DNA of 64,000 nucleotides from Flavobacteriaceae bacterium. GTDB taxonomy: Bacteria > Bacteroidota > Bacteroidia > Flavobacteriales > Flavobacteriaceae. The stretch's first letter is position 1; each line of letters begins with the position of its first letter. This document shows positions 53,704-63,161 of the stretch, in pieces. A program made the position numbers and the translations under genes. The stretch covers positions 1 through 64,000 of the forward strand of contig CANFNV010000007.1 in NCBI GenBank assembly GCA_947448525.1, in the 5' to 3' direction. A model generated the notes under the pieces. That model saw only the letters and a list, made by a program, of their open reading frames with translations, did no database searches and was not told where the DNA came from.

Positions 53704-54882
53704 ATGAGTTCTGACTACAGCCAACGCTACGCTATGCGGGGAGTTTCTGCCTCTAAAGAAGAGGTGCACAATGCCATCAAGAATATTGATAAAGGATTAT
53801 TTCCAAAAGCATTTTGCAAAATTGTTCCCGATTATTTAACCAATGATGAAGAATATTGTCTAATTATGCATGCCGATGGTGCAGGTACCAAATCGTCTTT
53901 GGCGTATATGTATTGGAAAGAAACAGGTGATATTTCTGTTTGGAAGGGCATTGCTCAAGATGCTTTAATTATGAATATTGACGATTTATTGTGTGTGGGT
54001 GTAACGGATAATATTTTACTTTCCTCTACTATTGGTAGAAATAAAAATTTGATTCCGGCTGAAGTAATTTCAGCAATCATTAACAGTACAGAAGAATTAA
54101 TTACCGAATTAAAATCATTTGGCGTAACCATTCATTCCACAGGAGGTGAAACCGCAGATGTTGGTGATTTGGTGCGAACTATTATTGTAGATTCGACCGT
54201 TACAGCTCGGATGAAACGTTCCAATGTTATTGATAATGCCAATATTAAAGCAGGTGATGTTATTGTTGGACTAGCATCTTTTGGTCAAGCACACTATGAA
54301 AATGAATACAACGGCGGCATGGGGAGTAACGGATTGACTTCGGCTCGTCATGATGTTTTTTCAAATGTGTTGGCTCAAAAATTCCCAGAAAGTTTTGATA
54401 GTTCGGTTCCTAAAGAGTTGGTCTATTCAGGGAATATAAAATTAACAGATACAGTTGCCAATTCGCCACTAGATGCCGGAAAATTGGTGCTATCCCCAAC
54501 ACGTACTTATGCTCCGATAATAAAATCTATTTTAGATAAATATTCCTCTAAAGAAATTCACGGAATGGTTCATTGCTCGGGTGGAGCGCAAACTAAAGTG
54601 TTGCATTTTGTCGATTATGTTCATATCATTAAAGACAATTTATTTTCTGTGCCACCCTTGTTTCAGTTGATTCAAGAGCAATCTAAAACCGATTGGAAAG
54701 AAATGTACCAAGTATTCAACTGTGGTCACCGAATGGAATTATACGTTCCAACAGAAATAGCTAACGATATTATTGCCATTTCTCAATCTTTTGGAGTGGA
54801 AGCCCAAATTGTGGGTAGGGTAGAAGCAAGTGAAAACAAAAAACTCACTATTGAAAGTGAGTATGGAAAGTTTGAGTATTAA
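53704..54882 (+). CDS. purM: AIR synthase (phosphoribosylformylglycinamidine cyclo-ligase)
   Basis: A 392-residue enzyme closing the imidazole ring in purine synthesis (FGAM plus ATP to AIR). Of the PurM fold: YAMRGVSASKEEVHNAI, the glycine-rich DGAGTKSSLAYMYWKETGD, DALIMNIDDLLCVG, HSTGGETADVGDLVRT and GMVHCSGGAQTKVL. The Bacteroidota version is longer than E. coli PurM by about 45 residues, as seen here. A TATCTTTG box (53648-53655) lies 48 bases upstream. Convergent with the secreted-protein cluster, 23 bases from its last stop. Confidence 0.9.
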   Translation: MSSDYSQRYAMRGVSASKEEVHNAIKNIDKGLFPKAFCKIVPDYLTNDEEYCLIMHADGAGTKSSLAYMYWKETGDISVWKGIAQDALIMNIDDLLCVGVTDNILLSSTIGRNKNLIPAEVISAIINSTEELITELKSFGVTIHSTGGETADVGDLVRTIIVDSTVTARMKRSNVIDNANIKAGDVIVGLASFGQAHYENEYNGGMGSNGLTSARHDVFSNVLAQKFPESFDSSVPKELVYSGNIKLTDTVANSPLDAGKLVLSPTRTYAPIIKSILDKYSSKEIHGMVHCSGGAQTKVLHFVDYVHIIKDNLFSVPPLFQLIQEQSKTDWKEMYQVFNCGHRMELYVPTEIANDIIAISQSFGVEAQIVGRVEASENKKLTIESEYGKFEY

Positions 54883-54905
54883 TAAAGTTATATACTATCG
54901 TAAAA

Positions 54906-56084
54906 CTATTCTTTAACCAATTTAAAAACTGTTGAAGATCCAACAATTTTTAATATATAAATCCCTTTAGTTAGTAATGAAAATTCTTGTTTGTCAAGAT
55001 TTTTCCCAATATAGATTTGCTTACCTGTTGCATCATATAGTTCATAAATTTCTATTCCTGTTGAATAAGAAGTATTTAATTTAGACGTAAACGGATTGGG
55101 AAATATTTTTATTTTAGCTGTTTCATTGTCTATTTCAAGGTTAGAAAGTGTCGGAATTCCTCTAACACAAATTACATAATTCGAATTTGTTTTAAGATCG
55201 TAAGTAGTAATTCCGAATTGCGTATTCCAATACCAAGCACTAGCAGGATTAGCAGTATTAGGTTTTAGGGTAGTAGAAGACCAAAAATTATGAACTCCTA
55301 ACCCTCCAAAGAATGTAGTATTTACGCAAGGATTGGAAAGACTTTCATCATTTAGTGACTGCAATTCTTTAATGTTTGGTAAACGCCAATCTGAAGCATT
55401 TGCTAGGGTAAGACCTTCGGCATAGCCCAAAGCATTTTCCCAAGTTAAAGCTGTAGTGTTTGGGATTTTTTGCCAAACCAATTGTGTTAAATTATCAGTA
55501 ATTGTGCCGTTGCCGTTATCGTTAAAATGATTTGTTATTACTGATGGTGTAACAATATCTCTTACACATCGTGTATGGTATTTAAATGTTCCACCTGCGC
55601 TTATCGTTTCCGATTTTGGTTTATTTCCAACTCCACCACCTGCATTTGTACACCATACTTTAGTGTTATCACCAATTTGAGTTTTATTAGTCCACCAATA
55701 TTCAGCAACGCTAGTAGTAAAAAAAGTAGTATTAAGAGCTGGATTGTTATTTTGTAGATTTAAAATACTAAACCCCTCTATAGGAGAAGGTAGTCTCCAA
55801 TCGGTATAACCAGCAAAGTTTAATGCATCACAATATGGCGCGGCACTTTCATAAATCATTTCTCCATCATCTGCTTGTTGCCACATCAATCCAGTAACAT
55901 TATCGCTAATTGTTCCATTTCCATTATTAGTAAAAGATGGAGTATTGATGCTATAATCATTGTCTTCTCCATAAGTTGTCGTGTAGCTTAAAGTTTGCCC
56001 TGTATCTGGTAACAAAGCTATTGATTTAGTCACGCTTTGGGCAAATGATATCGTTGATAGAAGAAGAAATGCAATTTTATTCAT
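54906..56084 (-). CDS. Secreted double-DUF1566 protein with T9SS sorting domain
   Basis: A 392-residue exported protein. A signal peptide is followed by two DUF1566 (Lcl C-terminal-like) domains. The first (about 45-175) shows NGNGTISDNVTGLMWQQADD and WRLPSPIEGF. The second (about 185-310) shows DNGNGTITDNLTQLVWQK and DWRLPNIKELQSL. A T9SS type A tail ends it (IFPNPFTSKLNT ... LLTKGIYILKIVGSSTVFKLVKE). DUF1566 domains belong to the C-type lectin/sulfatase-modifying-like surface fold and often bind ligands. Last gene of the five-gene secreted cluster, two bases after its neighbour. Confidence 0.82.
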   Translation of the reverse strand: MNKIAFLLLSTISFAQSVTKSIALLPDTGQTLSYTTTYGEDNDYSINTPSFTNNGNGTISDNVTGLMWQQADDGEMIYESAAPYCDALNFAGYTDWRLPSPIEGFSILNLQNNNPALNTTFFTTSVAEYWWTNKTQIGDNTKVWCTNAGGGVGNKPKSETISAGGTFKYHTRCVRDIVTPSVITNHFNDNGNGTITDNLTQLVWQKIPNTTALTWENALGYAEGLTLANASDWRLPNIKELQSLNDESLSNPCVNTTFFGGLGVHNFWSSTTLKPNTANPASAWYWNTQFGITTYDLKTNSNYVICVRGIPTLSNLEIDNETAKIKIFPNPFTSKLNTSYSTGIEIYELYDATGKQIYIGKNLDKQEFSLLTKGIYILKIVGSSTVFKLVKE

Positions 56085-56086
56085 AG

Positions 56087-57310
56087 TTATTCAATGATTA
56101 ATTTTTTTGAAATTTCAAAATCGACGCAATTGAATTTCACAACATACATACCGAATGAAAATTTAGAGGTTTCAATTGTTTTTGAAAAGGTATTTGAACT
56201 AAAAATTAATTCTCCTAATAAATTAAATATTTGAATACTTTTTAAATTATCTTGAATAATAGGACTGATTTCTAGTTCAAATTGATTTTTTGCTGGATTA
56301 GGATAAATTTGAATTTCATTTTCACTTCCTAAATTAGCACTATTAGATAAATTTGCGGCAACCGTTTTTCTAACGATAACTTCATTATCTAAAACAACAT
56401 TCGTACTCCAAATAAACTCAGCATCATTTGTTGGATTGTCAAAAATATTTGTAAAATTAGTATAAGCGGGTTTATTATCAACTCCTATTGTAGCATTGGT
56501 ATATAGAGTTGCGGCAGGCCATGAACTATCATCAAAAGTTGCTTGAGTCCAATTTGCAGGTCGTGCCCAATGTAATCCATAATAATTATTACCAGAATTG
56601 CTATCTGCAGTACTACAATTTCCAGATAAGCGTAAAGAACCGTTTTCTGTTGGACAAGTTAAATCCATAATTGGAGCAGTATAAAATGTCTGTGCTTTCC
56701 AATCCGAACCTGTTTTTGCAATAATTGAATTATTTGAGTCTTTAAAAATAGCAACCATTCCGCCATCGCCACAATGGTAGTTATATGCTCCACTGGTTTC
56801 TGCTCCAACCCCCAAGCGTTCTTCCCAATCTACCAATAACATAGCAATTGTAAAAGGTCGATTAACCTTAAATCGAACAATATTTGAATTGAATTGAGTG
56901 TAAGGAACATTGTCCTTGCCAACTTGTACTCCATTTACATACATTTCAAAATAATTATCTGCAAAAATATATGCTGTTATTATTTCGCCATTAGTATCAA
57001 CAGTTACGACATCAGAACCATTTAATGCTGCCAATGCTGAGGTATCATTTGTATAATTATGGCCATTACAAGAATTATTTAAATCGGAGGCAAACGGAAA
57101 GCTAGTATTAGTATAATTGGTAACTGCTGGAACAGTCCAAACGGTATTATTGGTTGAAGTAATAGTTCCTACAGCAGCAATTCTTCCTCCAGTACAAGTA
57201 TATAGATTAGATAGTGTTTGTGATGCTAATCCTTGAGTGACTGAAGCTGTTCCATTATATTGTGCAAAAGCAATAGTAGTGGAGCATAATAAAAATAGTA
57301 TTATTTTCAT
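56087..57310 (-). CDS. Secreted beta-sandwich protein with T9SS sorting domain
   Basis: A 407-residue exported protein. The signal peptide is MKIILFLLCSTTIAFAQ. Mature residues about 20-320 contain DNYFEMYVNGVQVGKDNVPYTQ, FKVNRPFTIAMLLVDWEERLG and WTQATFDDSSWPAATLY. The last two resemble galactose-binding-like folds of surface carbohydrate-active proteins (resemblance only). Residues 321-407 are a T9SS type A sorting domain (IYPNPAKNQFELEIS ... FSFGMYVVKFNCVDFEISKK). No catalytic site is recognised. It sits 1-2 bases from both flanking genes. Confidence 0.75.
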   Translation of the reverse strand: MKIILFLLCSTTIAFAQYNGTASVTQGLASQTLSNLYTCTGGRIAAVGTITSTNNTVWTVPAVTNYTNTSFPFASDLNNSCNGHNYTNDTSALAALNGSDVVTVDTNGEIITAYIFADNYFEMYVNGVQVGKDNVPYTQFNSNIVRFKVNRPFTIAMLLVDWEERLGVGAETSGAYNYHCGDGGMVAIFKDSNNSIIAKTGSDWKAQTFYTAPIMDLTCPTENGSLRLSGNCSTADSNSGNNYYGLHWARPANWTQATFDDSSWPAATLYTNATIGVDNKPAYTNFTNIFDNPTNDAEFIWSTNVVLDNEVIVRKTVAANLSNSANLGSENEIQIYPNPAKNQFELEISPIIQDNLKSIQIFNLLGELIFSSNTFSKTIETSKFSFGMYVVKFNCVDFEISKKLIIE

Positions 57311-57311
57311 A

Positions 57312-58913
57312 TTATTTTACAACTATTTTTTTGGTAACGCTAGATTCCAAAAGTTGAATTTTAACAAAATAAGTTCCAGTTGATAATTTCTTAATATCCA
57401 AAGTAGAAACAAATTTTGAAGTTTTTGAAATTAAACTTCCTTTAACATCATAAATTGAAATAGTTTGAATTTCGTTTTCTAAGTTGGAGTCAGATATTTT
57501 AATATTTAAAATTTCTGAAGCAGGATTTGGGTAGACCATTACTTCTGAATCTAATGTAAAAATAGTAGCAGCAAGAGGAACGGAACATTGCGTAAAACCA
57601 TTGTAAGGTGTGGTAGTAGTTCCAGTAGGGGTAACATAATTAAAAGTATAGGTTGTTCCACTCCAACTAAAATTAGTTGCATAACCTGGGGTTCCGTTTA
57701 GAGTGTACGATAGATTAAACCCATTATTATTTGCATTAGCAACGCAAGAAGTAATAAGAGCTCCAGCTAGTGGAGTCCAGTTTTCATTTCTAACAGGATG
57801 TGCTGCGGGTTGCGGAATTAACTGATAAGTAGCATCTTCAGTTACTTGCCCAACAAAATTTGCAATCATATAAGGTGCTGTTGCAGTACCATGATAGTGG
57901 TAAATTCCATTTGTTCCGTAATGTCCGTGATTGTTATCTAAAGCAACCATTGGGCTACCGTCAGGCTCAACGTTTCCATATACAGGAAAACCGTCAAAAG
58001 AATAAGCACAAGGCAAATTTGAGGTAGTTTGTCCTAAGGAGTAAAGATGTAACGGAGCGATATGGTAATGATAATCGTCTCCACGACCACAATGACCTCC
58101 ATATATATCTAATTGTCCATCCAAATACGAATCAACACCTGTATTAGTGTGGTAATTAAAAATAGGCACGCCATTAACTGCCAATGCTATAGCCCCTCGG
58201 GTAAAATGAACATTATCAATTGGAATTGGCGTTGAAGCCACAACGGGATTTAACGGAATACTCCAATGATTTGTACCAATATAACATTGAGGGATAGGAA
58301 CTTGTTGTTGCCATCCATGATTAGAAATTCCAACCATCATGGTGTGGTTTGGAATCCCTTTACTTTCTACATAAAAATAATTATTATCCCAAGAAGTATG
58401 AACATTAGGAACAAATGGAGCAAATGCTTCGTTAACAGTTGTAGGATCTGTTAAGGTTAATAATTTTTTTCCAAAGCTAAATAAGGTTAATATACAACTG
58501 CCAAAAAATAGTGCAAACATATATTTAAGATATTTTTTATCAAATGATATATAAATAATCATTCCGATAAATACTATTAGGAGTATGAATAAAACACCTT
58601 TATTTGACAAAAAAGTATTTTTTTTAATTTTAGGTTCAGAATTGATGCTGTTTAGATTAATAATTGCATCTTCTTTTTCATTTACATAGGATTGGTCTGC
58701 CTTTGAAAGATAATTCAAGGGCACATCAATAATTAAATTATGTTCGTCCTCAATGGAAACCATTCCGTTTTTGAATTTATGGAAAGAACCATCGATGTAT
58801 TTGTTTTCTTTTTGAATATACCAATGGTGTAATACTTGATCTTTATAATTTACAGTATGTGCTAGTATCGACAAACTAAAAAGCAAAAAACTGAAGTAAA
58901 TTATTTTTTTCAT
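57312..58913 (-). CDS. YHYH-domain protein fused to SHD1-like membrane module, with T9SS tail
   Basis: A 533-residue protein of unusual build. The signal peptide (1-18) is followed by an SHD1-like domain (about 28-78, WYIQKENKYIDGSFHKFKNG ... LSKADQSYV). Two transmembrane helices follow (107-124 GVLFILLIVFIGMIIYIS and 131-148 YMFALFFGSCILTLFSFG), the second looking like the buried signal peptide of a once-separate protein. A YHYH domain (about 155-390) has HTMMVGISNHGWQQQVP, GAIALAVNGVPIFN and GGHCGRGDDYHYH (272-284), likely metal-binding. A T9SS type A tail ends it (VYPNPASEILNIK ... LSTGTYFVKIQLLESSVTKKI). Function unknown. Confidence 0.8.
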   Translation of the reverse strand: MKKIIYFSFLLFSLSILAHTVNYKDQVLHHWYIQKENKYIDGSFHKFKNGMVSIEDEHNLIIDVPLNYLSKADQSYVNEKEDAIINLNSINSEPKIKKNTFLSNKGVLFILLIVFIGMIIYISFDKKYLKYMFALFFGSCILTLFSFGKKLLTLTDPTTVNEAFAPFVPNVHTSWDNNYFYVESKGIPNHTMMVGISNHGWQQQVPIPQCYIGTNHWSIPLNPVVASTPIPIDNVHFTRGAIALAVNGVPIFNYHTNTGVDSYLDGQLDIYGGHCGRGDDYHYHIAPLHLYSLGQTTSNLPCAYSFDGFPVYGNVEPDGSPMVALDNNHGHYGTNGIYHYHGTATAPYMIANFVGQVTEDATYQLIPQPAAHPVRNENWTPLAGALITSCVANANNNGFNLSYTLNGTPGYATNFSWSGTTYTFNYVTPTGTTTTPYNGFTQCSVPLAATIFTLDSEVMVYPNPASEILNIKISDSNLENEIQTISIYDVKGSLISKTSKFVSTLDIKKLSTGTYFVKIQLLESSVTKKIVVK

Positions 58914-58985
58914 GATATTGATTTTTTATAGTTTAGATGCTATTAGTAGTAAATACTTGTTTAAGAGGTGCAATTTTATAATAAA

Positions 58986-60725
58986 TTATCTATTTAATAT
59001 TATCTTTCCTGTTTTTACTTCTCCCTTTTCACCTGTAATTTTGAAAAAATAAGTACCATTACTCGCTTCTCCACCAGAATTAGAATTTCCATCCCATACT
59101 ACTTGAAATTTACCTTCATTTACAAAGTTGCCAGGAATTAAATTTTTTATTTCTTGACCAAGTTCGTTATATATGGTAATAGTAATGTTTTGTGCTTCAT
59201 TTAAAGTGAAAGCAATGGTTGTTTCTTTTGAAAAAGGATTCGGATAAGTAATTTCATCTGCATAATTGCTATTCCAAATCACAGCAGAATTATTGCTTAG
59301 ATTATAACAATTATTTATACCTATAGAATAGGTGGCAGATATATCTTTGTTATGACGAGTTGCACTTTCATTTGCTGGCAAATATGCACGAACATAATCA
59401 ACTTGAAGTCCAGTTCCCGTTACAGTTACTCTTAAATGCCCTGAATTACCAACGATTTGTCCAGCTAAGTAGCCATAAGTGGCTGCTTGTGATGGATAAT
59501 TAAAGTTTGGCAAACTTGGTTGAGGCGTTTCTTGATACACTAAACAATCTTTATCTTGTTTTACAAACAAATGATCGTGCCCGTGAAAGAAAATATTTAC
59601 ATGATTTTCGGTTAATAAATCCTTAATTGGTTTATACCATCCTGGTCTGTAAGTAGCAAAACCGGGAGTAATACCGTCTGAATTCATTCCGCCCCATTCG
59701 TATTTATCTGCATATTCTGTACCACCACGACCTTCTGGGTCTCCACCAACAATTTGGTGAGCAAAAATAAATTTAAATTTAGCATTACTGCTTTCTAAAG
59801 TAGTTCTAAGCCAATTGTATTGAGTTGCTCCTAATGACCAATACCATCCTGTATTTGCATTTGCATTTGGTTTTGGATTTGTACTCCAATAAGGATCGAT
59901 AACTACAAAAAGAGCATCACCCCAAGTCCATGAATAATAGGCATTTCTTTGACCAGAACTATTGTTAGGACCAACAAAATTTTGCATTGTTGTGTCACCT
60001 GAATAAAATCCATCAGGACCTGGGTTTAGAAAATATTTTTGTCGTTCTTGGGTATTCCAAATAGCAATATTATCTGCAGTTTGATTTAAATTCCATCCAG
60101 CTTCACCTTCATGATTTCCTAAAGCAATAAATAAAGGAACAGAGTGACATATGGTTTCATAATTAGATCTTAACAAATTACATCGATATCCAATAGTATC
60201 ACGAGGAATAGTATTTGTGGTTAGATTTTTTAATTTATCAGTCATTAAAAAATCTCCCAAATCTATCATGAAATCGGGATTATCTTCCAATTGGTTTTGC
60301 AAACATCTTTGATATAAATCTATATTTGATGAAGCATCCATGTGAGGATCAGCTTGAACTACAAATTTAAAACTACTTCCAACTTGCCTTTGCGTGTGAA
60401 AATAATGTTCTCCACGAGTTGTAAAATTTGTTTCTCCTGGATTTCTATGAATAACTCTATAATAATATTTAGTGTCAGGTTGTAAACCATTAATCGTTAT
60501 TTCCGCTGGGGCATTTGAGGCAAAGGTTTGCCAAGTAGTTAGGTCTGTATAATTTCCGCTTGTTATTCCATATTGAACCGCCATTTCTGCAGGTGTTGAA
60601 AAAAACATTTTTAAAGTAATTCCTGTATCTTTTGGTTTTCCTAAAACTTCTTGTCTAGAAACTGTTTGAGCATTAATGTTAAAAACAGATAATAATGTTA
60701 AAATTAATATGTAGTAATTTCTCAT
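58986..60725 (-). CDS. Secreted purple-acid-phosphatase-like metallophosphatase with FlgD-type T9SS tail
   Basis: A 579-residue exported phosphoesterase. Signal peptide 1-19, fibronectin III-like domain (about 22-112, TINGLQPDTKYYYRVIHRNP), then the calcineurin-like catalytic domain with ADPH (125-128), DLGDF (155-159), GNHE (203-206), FAHQ and HGHDH, the usual ligands for two metals. A tail resembling FlgD Ig domains closes it (TYPNPFSKETTIAF ... ASNGTYFFKITGEKGEVKTGKIIL). It should hydrolyse phosphate esters outside the cell. The tail differs from the type A tails of the other cluster proteins. 72 bases separate it from the YHYH gene. Confidence 0.88.
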   Translation of the reverse strand: MRNYYILILTLLSVFNINAQTVSRQEVLGKPKDTGITLKMFFSTPAEMAVQYGITSGNYTDLTTWQTFASNAPAEITINGLQPDTKYYYRVIHRNPGETNFTTRGEHYFHTQRQVGSSFKFVVQADPHMDASSNIDLYQRCLQNQLEDNPDFMIDLGDFLMTDKLKNLTTNTIPRDTIGYRCNLLRSNYETICHSVPLFIALGNHEGEAGWNLNQTADNIAIWNTQERQKYFLNPGPDGFYSGDTTMQNFVGPNNSSGQRNAYYSWTWGDALFVVIDPYWSTNPKPNANANTGWYWSLGATQYNWLRTTLESSNAKFKFIFAHQIVGGDPEGRGGTEYADKYEWGGMNSDGITPGFATYRPGWYKPIKDLLTENHVNIFFHGHDHLFVKQDKDCLVYQETPQPSLPNFNYPSQAATYGYLAGQIVGNSGHLRVTVTGTGLQVDYVRAYLPANESATRHNKDISATYSIGINNCYNLSNNSAVIWNSNYADEITYPNPFSKETTIAFTLNEAQNITITIYNELGQEIKNLIPGNFVNEGKFQVVWDGNSNSGGEASNGTYFFKITGEKGEVKTGKIILNR

Positions 60726-60737
60726 CTTATATTTAAT

Positions 60738-62417
60738 TTAGTGTTTGATGATGATTTTTTTTGTTAAACTTGAATTGCTATCTATTTTTAAAAAATAAAC
60801 GCCATCCGGAATTTTAGAAATATCTATTTCATTTGATTCAAACAAAACAATAGATTGTCCAAGAATATTGATTATTTCATAGTGATGATTATACGAATTA
60901 TCAGTAAAATAAATGTTTAAGTTGTCATTAGCTGGGTTTGGAAATGCAATCACTTCTGATTTTATTGAAGAAACCACATTTGAATTTAATGCGCAAGTTC
61001 CAACAGTATAAGAATAACCAATTTCTCCATTAGTATGTCCTGCTGCCCCAGTTGTACCGGGAATATAGGATTTTACATAATCTACAGTAACACAATCTGG
61101 AGTAACATTTACTTTTATATGACCAGTACCGTCTAAAGTTACATCAGTATATGCAGTGCTATTTGCTGAATAACCAAAGGTATAAGTCGCATCGCTTGGC
61201 ATTGGCACTTCTTGATATACTACTCCATTGAGTTGTTCTTTAGCATATAAATGATCGTGTCCTTGGAAGAAAATATCAACACCAGTATCTTCAAAAACTT
61301 TTTGAATAGGTTTCCCCCATCCAGGACGATATTGATCAAATTTGTATTGATTACTTTGCATTCCACCCCATTCGTATCCAGTTGCCCATGCACTTCCACC
61401 GCGCCCTTGACCTCTAGAATGATGAGCAAAAACAAATTTGTGGGTTGCGGTGCTATTTTCTAATACCTCGCGCATCCATAAATATTGAGTTTGTCCTAAT
61501 GTCCAATCCCAATTTTGTGGTTTAGATCCATCAGCTGGGGTTGCACCCGGAAATATTTCAGTTCTGTATACGTCTAATACAACAAAAAGAGCATCTCCCC
61601 ATGTCCAAGAGTAATAATTCTCAGGCATCCCGATACCAAAATTTTCTACAAGACTGTTTCCTGAATAAAAGTTGTTGGGAAACGGATTAGGATAATAATA
61701 TTTTCTCCATTGTGTTCCCCAAACTCCGATTCCATTTGGAGCAGCTGGTAATGAGTTTGTTGCTGTAGTGTAAATACCATTTACATTTAAAAAATAATCG
61801 TTTTCACCTTCATGATTTCCTAAGCAAACATAGAATGGAACCGAGTGACAAATTTGTCCTAAATATTGTCTATAGTTTTTATGTAAAACATCCATGTCAG
61901 CACTTGTAGTTGTAGTTGGAGTGTGGTCATCGCCAAAAATATCTCCTAATGAAAGCATAAAATCAGGATTTTCGGTTGCTTCATTTGCTATAGTAGTTTG
62001 ATACATTGCTGTATTTGAATAATTACTATATAAATGTTCATCAGCTTCTACTGTAAAAGTAAAATTACTTCCCGCGGCACGCTGAGTTTGAAAATGATAC
62101 TCAGGTGTAGTTATATAAGTTGATGAACCAACTAATTTATACTGCATTCTATAGAAATATTGCGTATTTGGCGCTAATCCTATTAAATCTATTTCGTCGG
62201 GAACATTTAAAGTATTGTTATAAACAATAGTAGTATTGGTATATGTTCCAGATTGCAAACCATATTCTAAATAGTATTGTATATTTTGATCAAATAAAAT
62301 ACTAGCTGTAATGGAATTATTAGTTGGTCTTCCTAAAATTATAGATTTTTGTTGAGCAAAATTATTTAAAGTAAAAAATAATAGAACTACGAGGGAGATA
62401 GTATTTTTTAAAGTCAT
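60738..62417 (-). CDS. Secreted metallophosphatase with T9SS type A tail (paralogue)
   Basis: A 559-residue paralogue of the next gene, in the same order: signal peptide (1-21), fibronectin-like domain (about 25-112, DLIGLAPNTQYFYRMQYKL), metallophosphatase with ADEH (125-128), SLGDI (156-160), GNHE (200-203), FAHHSRG and QGHDH, and a tail AFPNPANDNLNIYFT ... SKIPDGVYFLKIDSNSSLTKKI of type A. The third ligand region has an extra histidine (FAHH versus FAHQ). It is the first gene of the cluster, 12 bases before its partner. Substrate preference cannot be read from sequence. Confidence 0.88.
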   Translation of the reverse strand: MTLKNTISLVVLLFFTLNNFAQQKSIILGRPTNNSITASILFDQNIQYYLEYGLQSGTYTNTTIVYNNTLNVPDEIDLIGLAPNTQYFYRMQYKLVGSSTYITTPEYHFQTQRAAGSNFTFTVEADEHLYSNYSNTAMYQTTIANEATENPDFMLSLGDIFGDDHTPTTTTSADMDVLHKNYRQYLGQICHSVPFYVCLGNHEGENDYFLNVNGIYTTATNSLPAAPNGIGVWGTQWRKYYYPNPFPNNFYSGNSLVENFGIGMPENYYSWTWGDALFVVLDVYRTEIFPGATPADGSKPQNWDWTLGQTQYLWMREVLENSTATHKFVFAHHSRGQGRGGSAWATGYEWGGMQSNQYKFDQYRPGWGKPIQKVFEDTGVDIFFQGHDHLYAKEQLNGVVYQEVPMPSDATYTFGYSANSTAYTDVTLDGTGHIKVNVTPDCVTVDYVKSYIPGTTGAAGHTNGEIGYSYTVGTCALNSNVVSSIKSEVIAFPNPANDNLNIYFTDNSYNHHYEIINILGQSIVLFESNEIDISKIPDGVYFLKIDSNSSLTKKIIIKH

Positions 62418-62648
62418 AATAAACTATTTTGATGGTTAAAATTGTACAATATTCAGTAAGACGATAAAAAATAACAAAGGTTTAATTTAGGTTAATTTAA
62501 AATCCTTTTTTCTTAATTGTAAATTATGAGATATGTTTCAAAGCTATTTCCGCAATAATTTTTATATTAGCAGATGATTTTTAGTTAAGAGCTTAATAAA
62601 CAAATATAGATTTAAATCTCAAAAAAAAGCGAAATAAAATTCACTCCA

Positions 62649-63074
62649 ATGAAAATATATCCAAAAAACGGACTAGATCAATTGCTTTTCGGTATGAAGC
62701 AAAAAGACGTTATAGCTTTATACGGTCCGCCTAATAAAAAAATTGAAGATGAGGATAATAATATCATTTTTTTATACAATCAAACAAAAATTCGTTTAAC
62801 ATTCTACGAAGATGAAGATTTTCGTTTGGGATATATCATTACTTCAAATCCAGAAGCAACTTTGTTGGACAAAAAAGTAATAGGAAAGAATGCAACAAAA
62901 TTAAAACAAGAATTGCCATTCAAAATTTGGGAGCAAGAAGACTTTGATTCAACAGAAAATCATTTTAATGATAGCAACTGGATAATTTTACAATCGGAAT
63001 TTGATGTGGTTATTCGAATAGAAATTGGGGCAATTATCAATGATAACGATGAGTTTGAATGGAAGTTTAAATAA
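62649..63074 (+). CDS. Hypothetical protein, 141 residues
   Basis: A small acidic cytoplasmic protein without signal peptide or membrane helices. The first half contains GLDQLLFGMKQKDVIALYGP, a pattern that recalls small BamE-like or SMI1-like folds (resemblance only). The rest is beta-rich and acidic (LTFYEDEDFRLGYIITS, IWEQEDFDSTENHFND). I do not recognise the family. It is divergent from the secreted cluster and has its own terminator downstream. An immunity-type role is possible but unsupported. Confidence 0.6.
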   Translation: MKIYPKNGLDQLLFGMKQKDVIALYGPPNKKIEDEDNNIIFLYNQTKIRLTFYEDEDFRLGYIITSNPEATLLDKKVIGKNATKLKQELPFKIWEQEDFDSTENHFNDSNWIILQSEFDVVIRIEIGAIINDNDEFEWKFK

Positions 63075-63104
63075 TAAATTTATTATTAAGTTAAATTACT
63101 GTAT

Positions 63105-63145
63105 AGAAAAAAGGCACAATTGATAGATTCATTTGTGCCTTTTGT
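63105..63145. terminator. Shared terminator between hypothetical and prolyl isomerase genes
   Basis: AAAAGGCACAA (63109-63119) and TTGTGCCTTTT (63133-63143) form a strong stem with a 13-base loop. A/T-rich ends give T-runs on both strands. Confidence 0.85.
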
Positions 63146-63161
63146 AGTTTTATTATTTATA

